Source: Heloderma charlesbogerti
Lineage: Eukaryota > Chordata > Lepidosauria > Squamata > Helodermatidae
Direction: 5' to 3'
NCBI GenBank assembly: GCA_026122225.1
Contig: JANEZZ010000404.1
Location: 682,001 to 746,000 of the forward strand
Length of the DNA stretch: 64,000 bases
Positions 55,741 through 64,000 of this stretch are shown one piece after another. A program made the position numbers and the translations under genes. Under the pieces are notes generated by a model. The model saw nothing but the letters and a program-made list of their open reading frames with translations, ran no database searches and was not told where the DNA came from. Within the stretch, counting starts at the first letter, position 1. Each line of letters opens with the position of its first letter.

Positions 55741-57486
55741 CAGCTACAATCCCACACAAGCCCCAGTGAACTGAAAGGAGAACTGGGTGGCGGCAGCAAG
55801 AGCAGAAGCACTTGGTGGGTTGCTCCCCTTCTAACTAATAACCATGCACAGCCCAACTGAGGGTTGCATTCTTGCAAGCCATTCAAAGCTGCCTTGGCAA
55901 CACTCTTAATCTGACATTCCAAAGTAGCTGGATCTCGTGGGAGAACAAGGCCATTATCTGCCATCATTTATGCTTCAGCCTGACATCTGTGGACATTTCT
56001 ACAGAGGTTAGCCCTCCTCCTGCCTCAATTAAAAAAATATAAAAATGATATGCTCTCCGATTAATCTCTGGGTAGAGACAGAAAGGTACAGCCCCCTGCA
56101 CCTCGGTTTGCAAGAGCAGGACAGATCACCAACAATTATGACTCCAACATAAAAACTTCATCTATCTCAAACTGGATCAGTTTTCTAATAAACATAACAT
56201 ATTTATGGTTTCAATTAACTCTAAAGTCACACTTTTAATGCTTTTATCGGAACACCAGCCTTTGGGACATGCCGGGGGAGGTTCTCTCACATTAATTTTA
56301 AGTTCACATCATCTGCATTTATCCAAATACTTCTTCCTCTTAGGAACAAATCTTTGGCTGCCTCCCTGGGGTTCAGTTGTATTGGCATTAACCCAACTTT
56401 TACTTCCAAAGAAAAGGGAAATTAGAATCAAGGCATTAAAGGTGTTTTCAGTTTTGACTGTCACATGGATATCCTACCAACACTACAAACGCTTGGCCCA
56501 CTTGTGATAGTGAGCATCCTTTTCCTTTACTGGTATCTGCAAGAAAACACTTCTACCTCTCCCATAAAAGAGAGCAGATCCTTGGTTTACTTAAAAGTGA
56601 TAGAACTGGATTGGCATAAACTGATGACCTTCTTATTGCAACACAGGGGTTTTTGGCTCTGCTAAATTATAGCACTGAAAAAATTTGTCAAGTAAGCTCA
56701 ATTTGACAGAAAAAGGGGTAATTCTCCACAAAATCCACGAATTTAGACCATTCTGTATCATCTTTTATCACTCAACTTCCTGCTTATTAGTTTTCCATAG
56801 AAATGAGGCATTAATAACATATCATTATAATAGCTTGTACTTAGATCTTTAACCTTTTGGTGCTCAGGAGATTCCTTTTTTTAAACTAGTTTCCTTTAAA
56901 AAAATCCCCTAGTTAATTTAAGTAGTCTTCCACTGAACAAGGCAGTTTGTCTGGAAGAAACAAAACATGCCCTATGGTGTGGTTTAAAATACAGCCCCTA
57001 CCAACAAGACCACCCTCCTAAAGAAGAACCCCATAAAACCACCTCTAAATGAAAAGCCCACGAATTAATCAAGTGCACTGTTTAGCCCATTTTAAAAGCG
57101 GGGCCTGTTCTTCTAAGTAATATGAGAATGCCTGAATAATGGAGTTATAAATATGATTATCTGTCATCCTTCTTCTTCAAGTGATTTAAAACACATACAC
57201 ACACACACCCCACCACCAATTCCTTGAGAATACACCCAGATCCCCAACCGTTTATTAAAAGGGGTGGGGGTAAAAATTCCCCCTCTGAAGTACTTTTATG
57301 ACCCTTTGTGTAAATAACGTTTACATAATTTAAACAGTTTGCTTAGCTTTGCTGGCCCAGCTGCCCAAGGCCTGCCAAGTCCCTCTGGAAGGATGCAGAG
57401 AAAGCCATAAGGTCCTGTGGTACTGTGGAGTTAATGGCATGTATCATTTACATTGAGGGCACGGCACATTTGCAAACGAAGCTTAC

Positions 57487-57548
57487 CATTGAGTGATGAA
57501 GTGTACAAACGGCTCCGAGAACTCCCCAACCGGAAGGACAGGCGATTC
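57487..57548 (-). CDS. MAP2K5: MAP2K5 exon, third from last
   Basis: This 62-bp exon encodes ESPVLPVGEFSEPFVHFITQ plus the first two bases of the next Cys codon. It lies late in the kinase C-lobe of MEK5, just before subdomain XI. The acceptor is a CAG at 57549-57551 on the minus strand, preceded by a pyrimidine-rich run, and the donor is GTAAGC at 57486-57481. It starts in phase 0 and ends after two codon bases, which matches the single leading T of the next exon. Mammalian MEK5 has Asp where the first residue here is Glu. The next exons upstream, covering the APE motif region and the alternatively spliced ten-residue insert, were looked for up to 64000 and not found. The upstream intron is therefore at least 6.4 kb. 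Confidence 0.93.
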
Positions 57549-58840
57549 CTGCAATTGAGTTTGGATTGGGTGGAGGGGGGGGGGGTTGGAGGGAGAAAAA
57601 TAATCAGAAAGTGTGAGCCCAATTTGTTAATTGTATAGTTTTTCTCAGATGGAAAAAAGCAAGAGATGATGCTGATTTCAAAAAATAGGCTTTGTGTATG
57701 TGTAAGAGATGAAAAGAGATGAAGTCTTGGGAATGTGTTAGAAATCCTGCATTTAGAAGTAATGAGTGTTATACAATGGGAAAAACATGTAGAAATAAGA
57801 CTGAGGGGAGGTAAAAAAGGGACAATGATAGCCACAGGGCAGAAAAGAAGGTAGGGAAAGTGTAAATGAGAAATTAATGATTATTTAAGTAACACCCAAA
57901 TGGTCTTGTAATTAACAAAGAGCTGGGAAATTATTCTTGTGTTGACCTTTGCTTCCTACATCATAGTTGCTATTTATTTACACTTAGCAATCCCAAATCT
58001 TGTTAGATTTAAGCAGGAGAGGCCAGGAGAGTATGGAGAACTTAAAAACAAAACAAAAAACAGAAAATTGCGAGTTGAGCCAATTAACAACAAATCCATC
58101 CAAGCACAAAGCTACAAATACATTCAAAACAAGAAACAACCTGATTATTCCAAGGAGGAATATTTCAGCTGCAAAAGAGGGATTTACAAACTGAGGAGGC
58201 TCTGCCCCCCCCCCCCATGCAAGAATGACAGAGAGACTTGCCAGTGTTTATAGTGTAACAGCTCAGGATGTAATGAAATTGCACTGTGGAGTACTTTAAC
58301 AGTCATCTCATTAGACCTACAGTTGGAACAAGAGAGCCACATAAAACAGGAGTCAGCTGCAAATGACTCCGTTCTCATCTATTCTCATTTGCTATTAAAA
58401 ATACCTTTCGGCAGCTTTTGCAACTGTTTCTCCCTCCCCCCACCCCCCCCATCCCTGAGTGCTTCGCAAAGTATGATGCATGCACCTATTTAAATTAACA
58501 AAGGAATGACTTATTTTAATCTCGCCGTGCTTTGGAGTGCTTTGGCCATTTGCAAGAGTCATATATCATCACATACAACCTTCCAGTGCTGCAGGCAAGA
58601 AACTCAGAGCGTGCAGCATTTGGTGGGAGCCAAACAATTTCTCTCGCACACAACTGTGTCAAATGCATGTGTGGGGTTCATTACCGTGGGTTACAAGGGA
58701 AATAGCTTTGATGTGATGGGGAGAAGGGGGAAAAATTAAAAAAGGAGATGATGATGATGATGATAAAAGCACCTCCACAATATGTGCGTGCATGTCATTA
58801 TCAATGGCGGCAGGGAGATGCGACCACCGAGCTGCTGACA
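57549..58840 (-). other. MAP2K5: MAP2K5 intron, unassigned part
   Basis: Start of the upstream intron on the coding strand's 3' side. It contains a G run (57575-57587), a C run (58206-58217) and a (GAT)n run (58745-58763). No further exon was recognised. Confidence 0.5.
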
Positions 58841-58844
58841 TGAT

Positions 58845-59030
58845 TAGTAAATATACATATAATTGCGACGTCCAATTATCAGAAAAATGAGAGTGGTAAT
58901 TACAAGACAGAAAATTAACTAGAACTCTTATTAAGGCTTTGTTTCCAATTCAAACAATCGGAAATTGCAGCAAAACACAATTAAATCAAAAGTAACTGAA
59001 GAGTAAAAGGCGACAGTATTCCAAGGGCTG
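58845..59030. promoter_or_regulatory. Candidate conserved noncoding element in MAP2K5 intron
   Basis: AT-rich, repeat-free block with CCAATTATCAGAAAAATGAG, GGTAATTACAAGAC, AATTAACTAGAACTC and CACAATTAAATC. It looks like a conserved enhancer, inferred from motif density and uniqueness. Confidence 0.35.
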
Positions 59031-59202
59031 CCTTTCACACACATTTTGAGAATTCTGCCATGTGGGAAAGATTACTTTGAACTTGGTAGCTGAACGAATA
59101 GCAGAGGGTATGGGTAGCATTTCTCCTATTTGGCATACTAATGACATCAAGAGAAGGAGGCTTCATGACAAAGGCGTATAGAAATCCCACTTATTCAGTA
59201 AG

Positions 59203-59305
59203 AATAATTAGCATTTCTGTAGTGCAGGTCAAGCATTCAGATGTACTTTATCTCAGTAATCCTAAACACAGCCCTGTAAGGTAGACCAATATATTGCAGA
59301 TGGCT
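59203..59305 (+). repeat. Degenerate SINE-like ancient repeat
   Basis: AATTAGCATTTCTGTAGTGC, CAAGCATTCAGATGTACTTTATC and ACAGCCCTGTAAGGTAGACC match the family of 55118-55352. Confidence 0.55.
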
Positions 59306-60292
59306 CAAAGTGGACCTTGGACTGGTGGCCTGGGGGATATCAGCTGGGGATGCAGCCTGTGTGGCACCATTCAGCTCTGGCCAAGTGAGACCAGCAAGGA
59401 AGCCTCTTTGCACCTAGGCCAGAAACAGTCAGGTGATGCTCTCTATAAAGGCTTCTGGGTTAGTTTGCTCACTGAGCAACTAGGAGGCCTGCTCTTGCTG
59501 ACTACAGACCACTCTCACTTTGCTTCACTCCACCCTCAACTTCACATCAACCTGGTGGAGGTGGAGACAACACTGGCTCGGCTAAGGCCACTCAGGGAGT
59601 CTGTGGGTGAAGCAAGATTTGGAATGCTCAGCTTCCACATAGTTGTGGAAGTGAGAACTGCAAAACTGATGATTAAAAAAAAATTAAAATTCCACTGCAA
59701 TTCCTCCAAAGACTCCCAGCTCTCCATAAATGTATCTGTTTGCTTCCATTCAAATTTGGGAGGACTGATCACAGGGTCAGCCCCAGTTCTGGCAAAAAAG
59801 AGAAAGAAAACCCAACCAACAGCTATATATACCTACAGCAGGAGTACAGAGAAGGGCAATTCGAGGGGCGGGGGATGTTTTGAGTGATGCCTTTGCCTTG
59901 TGAATAATGAACAGTTCAGGAAGGTCAACCCATTACAACGGAAGCTGTTTAATTATTAATTATGCACAATCTATGAGCAAAAGGACAAGTTCAGAATGTT
60001 TAATATGTGGGAAACTCCAACCAGACCCTTGCTTGGCATTTTGCTATTAGCAGTCGTCAGCAAGGTGCTCAAGCAGAACAAGCAAAGCACAGCAGCAGAA
60101 AATCTGAGCGGGGGGAGAGGGAGGAAGTTGAACTTTAAACTCCCTCCCTAATATTTAATTTGTGGAAGTGACAGCCCTCCAGGTACAGAGCTAAGTCATT
60201 TGACTAAAGTTGTGTATTTCAGTGGCTGCCAAAGGCAGCAATATTTTTAGGTGTGCTTATGGAATTCTTTGCAACACTGCAGCAGATATGCA
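59306..60292. other. Noncoding intron DNA, nothing recognised
   Basis: Includes a 197-codon plus-strand frame (59294-59887) with no recognised domain, no splice context and ordinary composition. Treated as chance. Confidence 0.45.
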
Positions 60293-61060
60293 CAATCCAA
60301 GACTTTTCCTCCAGAATCTTTTAGTCCTTTTTCTTAAGGCTTCTGATCACCCAAACATACAGCTGATCAGCAAGTTCTCCATTCCTTAAAAAAAAATAAT
60401 TATTTCTATTTCCTAACTTCACAGGATGAGTGCTGATGCTTATGTAGCCAAAATGGTACCACTCACACACAAGAGTACAACATGCTCAGAGAAACGTTTG
60501 CAGAAGTCCCCCCACCCCCCTCAAAACAGGATAAAGAAATCCCAAACACAAATGGGTGGTGCCATTCATGAAACCTGAACATGAATGTTCCTGCACAAGG
60601 GTGAAGTAGGACGGAGCAGAAAAGTGTGTTCTTCTCTCAGGTGAGGAGGATTTTCCTACTCTAAGCAGCCTTCTACCTGAGAAGGGAGAGTTCTGAGGGC
60701 AGGAATCAGGCCAGCTCATGGCTGACAGGATCTGCACTTTCAAGGGCTCCCAGGCAGGGAGGCAGTCCAGGCGTGACAGTTGACATGATTTGCACCTTCA
60801 AAGCTTTCCTTTCCCAGGCTGTAGGCTGCCGAACTGTGGGAGGAGCCCTGGGAGGCACAGACTGGGTCAGTTGGTCCAGTCCACACTTCAAAGCTCTCAC
60901 TTTTCACCCCCAAGGACTCTGAAGTCTTTATCCCTACCTGAAGAGATGTTTGTGCCTGTGATCCAAGAGTTATTTCTCAGAATCCTTTAATCTGTTTCCT
61001 TATTGCCTTTGATGGCACAAACACACAGCTGATCCACATGTTCTCCATATCCATGGGCTA
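60285..61060 (+). repeat. Local direct duplication (two diverged copies)
   Basis: 60293-60390 (CACAATCCAAGACTT...AGAATC-TTTTAGTCC...ACAGCTGATCAGCAAGTTCTCC) and 60957-61055 (TGTGATCCAAGAGTT...AGAATCCTTTAATC...ACAGCTGATCCACATGTTCTCC) align in order. Between them are further partial repeats of GAC(A)GGATCTGCACTTTCAAGG (60724, 60781, 60884). It could be an old tandem duplication or two copies of one repeat. Confidence 0.5.
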
Positions 61061-61879
61061 CATTTTCCCCTAGTATGTAATATATACATCATGTAAAAGC
61101 CTCAGGAAGATGCAAGATTAAACTATCAGGACAAATATTTATTATTATCTACTTAATACATCTCTCATATTTGGCCTAGGTCAGACCAGATATTTCAGGA
61201 TGTCTCACAGCCAATTTTTTTCCTACTGTAAAGTGGTTTTTAGAACTTATTGAGAAGTGAGAGTGCAATTAAACACTATCAGTGAACAACGAGGATAAGC
61301 AACTGTAGGCCCCAGGGCCAAATCGAGCCGCCTGAAGAGCCTACCTAGAGCTGGTGGCTGTTGCCAAGGAGCATGCTGGCCACCCACTTGGGGGCATGGG
61401 CAAGGCCTTGGCCCATCACTCTCCACAAAGCAGCACACCAGTAAAACTAGCTGCTAACAAGAGCTCTTTGAAGCCTATTCTCAATTTCTAGCTGTGGTCA
61501 AATGTTAGGATTTGCAGAGTGGGATCTCTGAAAGATTTGGTTGATGGTAGACCGAGTGGTGCCATTCACAAAGTGCTGCTACTGAACAACATTCATACAC
61601 ACACCGGGACCTGGACTAGTGAAGGAGACCTGTCACTGGAATGAAGGGAGGCTGCACCACTACACTCCTTTGTGGATCAGCATCTCTTATGCCAGTAGCT
61701 TGAAAAATGGCTATTCCAGTAGTTTTCGCCATTTCATACCTTCAGAGAACACTTTCTGTATTAACGTGTCTGTGGTAGGCCTGCTACATATTGCAAGGGA
61801 CTCTGGGGCATATTCTAGGGTGGATATTTGGAAGCTCACTGAGAAGATCAGCAATAGGCTGAACCAATGGAGATTTTTT
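61061..61879. other. Noncoding intron DNA, nothing recognised
   Basis: 61620-61880 may be the coding end of an old L2 leading into the tail below, but no motif supports it firmly. Confidence 0.4.
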
Positions 61880-62055
61880 TGACTGCTGATGAACTGGATT
61901 TTCTTGACTACTCTTGTGTGTTTTGACTGCTAATTTTATTATTATAGTATATTATTAGGCTTTTGATATTGTTCTAATTATCTGCTTCTATGCTGTTAGC
62001 CACTTTGGGTTCCTTAGTGAACAAAATGGATACAAGTGTTCAAAAATAAAGCAAA
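61880..62055 (+). mobile_element. L2-like LINE 3' tail
   Basis: GACTGCTAATTTTATTATTATAG, CTGTTAGCCACTTTGGGTTCC and AAAATGGATACAAGTGTTC-AAAAATAAA have the layout of L2 3' ends. Diverged. Confidence 0.6.
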
Positions 62056-64000
62056 ACCAAACAGGTGCTGGGCCTCACCTGTCAGCCTGTGTAAACTAAG
62101 CATGCAGCCTGGAACACACCCAGAACTCCCGTGTGCCTGGGCATTGCAGGTGAAGATTAGCAAGCTGTCTTTCATGAAAGCTTGTCTACCATTACTGAAC
62201 TTCTCATTGAGAAACCCCTAATAAGCTTCTGATGAACCCTGGGTTTTCCTGGAAATTGCTACAGAAAGTACAGAAGCACTTTCCATGCTTCCCCCTCTCT
62301 CACAGATTTAAATAGCTAAGGCACAGCAGCATAAAACACCACTGGAATCCGGATCCACCAGAGGGCCTTCTCTGGAAAAACTAAACCCATTTATTGTTCG
62401 CTTTCACCCCTCTGTAAACAACCTATGCAGTCTTACTGCTTTTTCATAAAACACTGCCACAAATAATCAAGCATGACCGTTGACACCTGCAAGATTGAGT
62501 TTTTAGGAACCATTAAATGAGTTCAGCCTCTTGGGAGGGTTTGTTTCTCAGGTTGGTCTAAAGGTAATTATTCAGCTATTCCTACCTGTAGTTTTACCTT
62601 GTTCCCATCTAGCCTTTGAATCATGCACATGGATAAGGTCACAATTTCTGGTTCCAATAAAGAGAACAGCAGAAAAAAATTGGGGCAGGGTGGAAGCAAT
62701 GATGGATAGATACATTCTGACACTTGACTCTCTTCTGTACACATGCATTTAACATCTCAGACATAGAAGTGTATTCTGTATGTGGTATTACATCTCCCTG
62801 CTCTATTTTTTTTTTTTAATGTTAATGCAATTTCTGAAAATGCACCCTTAAAATATCACTGGTGATTTTAACATGAGAGTTAGAAACAAGCCACAGGGTG
62901 ACTGCTATTCCAGCCTAATCAATCCAGAGTACTAGATGGTGATTTTGAGAAGGCACCTGTTTTGCTGTTGTTCCTCTGCTAGGTAAAGTTGTAGATAAAG
63001 GGGGCACATTTCAGACATATTCATCTTTATCACATGCAGAACAACTTGAACAGCTTGCCAGAAGGTGAAACAGCAAAGCTTCAAAGCTACATGAAAACAA
63101 TATTTTTGCACAAAGCCCCAAGTCTACTAAGAAATGTATCTTGCCCCCCACAAGGGACCAGATCCTGAAGCAGTAGAGAACCACACAGATGAACACTACT
63201 GGTGGTTCTGATCACGGTTTAAGTCAGGGGTAATTGCATGCTCTTCTCATCCTTTTCAATCCAGATTGAGCCCACTCACCATTTCAGGGTTGTTCTCTTT
63301 AAAGTAACTTTGAAGAGCCTCCCAGTAAGCAGCTCAAAACTGGTTCAACAGAGAAGGAAAATGGTGCAGCTGCCAAACAGAGGGAGGGAGGCAAGGTATC
63401 AGGGTAGGTGAGCAACACAGGCCGAAATCACAGCCAACAAAGAGGGAAAGACAGCAGGGCAGAATACTGAAATGCTCCCCCTACCCTAGGCTCTAGAGAC
63501 ATGAATTAATACTATCACTTTTGATGTGGCATGGTTTCCGATGACCTACTAATATTTTATGGTGATCCAACTTGCCACTCAGGAGCTCCCCCCCCCCCGC
63601 CCCCATGATGGCTACTGTGGTGCTTCCTGGAACTTTCAGTTCTTCACCTTCACTTCCAGTCACCTTAATCATTGGCCCGGAAGTGCTCCCAGGTACCAGA
63701 ACTGGTGTACTCCTAACTGCAAAGAATCGGAGTTAGCCTCTCTTCAGAACCCCTCTCCCTATGGGTTGGAAGTTTCTGGCAGCACTCCCAATCTACCAGC
63801 CCAGAACATCTTTTATACAGATGCCCAATTCCCTCCCACCCCCAGTCCTGGAAAGCATCAAAATATTCAAAGCATTAGTACAGCCAAGACCACAGAAGTC
63901 CAAGTTGGGAAATGTGCTTGTCTATGAGCAGGTTCAGGAAGAAACTTGCCATGCAAAACAGCTGCAGACTGAAGCGGAGGGGAGCAACTTCACTCCCCTC
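62056..64000. other. MAP2K5 intron DNA, nothing recognised
   Basis: No further MAP2K5 exon, repeat family or RNA gene could be supported. There is a T run at 62808-62818 and a C run at 63589-63599. Confidence 0.45.

Larger units (their letters stand above)
54504..57486 (-). other. MAP2K5: Intron between the two upstream MAP2K5 exons in the window
   Basis: A 3.0-kb intron with GT at 57486-57485 and AG at 54505-54504. It holds two SINE-type repeats and otherwise unique AT-rich DNA, with no further exon recognised. Confidence 0.9.
33663..64000 (-). other. MAP2K5: MAP2K5 gene, 3' portion
   Basis: This is the transcribed 3' part of MAP2K5 (MEK5), the dual-specificity kinase that phosphorylates ERK5/MAPK7 in the cytoplasm. 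Three minus-strand exons (57548-57487, 54503-54458, 34100-33981) join with matching phases (2+1 nt, then phase 0). They give 75 residues that follow the end of the MEK5 kinase domain and its C-terminal tail, as recalled from mammalian MEK5. The two introns are about 3.0 kb and 20.4 kb; DNA above 57549 belongs to the next upstream intron. The kinase core and PB1 domain are not in the window. In mammals SKOR1 follows MAP2K5 on the same strand, which predicts SKOR1 beyond position 1. The identification is firm because residue matches and splice sites agree at all three exons. Confidence 0.93.

Noticed and set aside
59294..59887. 197-codon frame in the upstream MAP2K5 intron
   Set aside because: No recognisable domain or splice context, and it begins at the end of a SINE-like repeat.
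1..64000. CRISPR arrays, prokaryotic operons, intact tRNA or rRNA genes
   Set aside because: None seen. The tRNA-like promoters belong to SINEs and the periodic repeats are microsatellites.
57549..64000. Search for the next upstream MAP2K5 exons (APE region and ten-residue alternative exon)
   Set aside because: No peptide or splice-site match was found; they probably lie beyond 64000.

Overview
This is a vertebrate, almost certainly squamate (lizard or snake), genomic window. It combines BovB-type RTE, CR1 and L2 LINEs, Penelope-like fragments carrying hammerhead-ribozyme motifs, tRNA-derived SINEs and many hAT-like or fold-back MITEs. Birds and crocodilians lack this BovB-rich mixture. No prokaryotic gene structure is present, and most long open frames are LINE remnants or chance frames in GC-rich DNA.

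One host gene could be identified. Three short exons on the minus strand (57548-57487, 54503-54458 and 34100-33981) splice together in frame. They encode the last 75 residues of MAP2K5 (MEK5), the kinase that activates ERK5. Each exon has a consensus acceptor, the first two have GT donors, and the last ends in TGA followed by a short 3' UTR. The earlier exons must lie beyond position 64000. In other vertebrates SKOR1 lies next downstream of MAP2K5 on the same strand, so SKOR1 is expected to the left of position 1. No SKOR1 coding exon was found here.

Layout: 1-7 kb is repeat-poor, with CpG-island-like blocks alternating with AT-rich, TAATTA-rich stretches, as expected of regulatory DNA around a developmental transcription-regulator gene. 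9.8-19.6 kb holds two antisense CR1 elements, the second split by a BovB insertion. 19.6-33.6 kb is a mosaic containing a SINE with perfect target duplications, a 625-bp inverted-repeat element, a nearly complete L2, a dispersed unnamed repeat family, MITEs and a BovB 3' fragment. 33.66-34.1 kb is the MAP2K5 3' end. 34.1-54.5 kb is its last intron, with likely conserved noncoding blocks near 42.5-43.8 kb, a sense-strand CR1, a Penelope-like palindrome (51.9-52.6 kb) and a 735-bp fold-back element. 54.5-57.5 kb is the preceding intron, and 57.5-64 kb is the start of the next one.

The most unusual items are a glutamine tract at the C terminus of MEK5, Penelope-type hammerhead motifs in the MAP2K5 intron and downstream DNA, and the fold-back and inverted-repeat elements. 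All homology statements come from recognising sequence by eye; no search was run.
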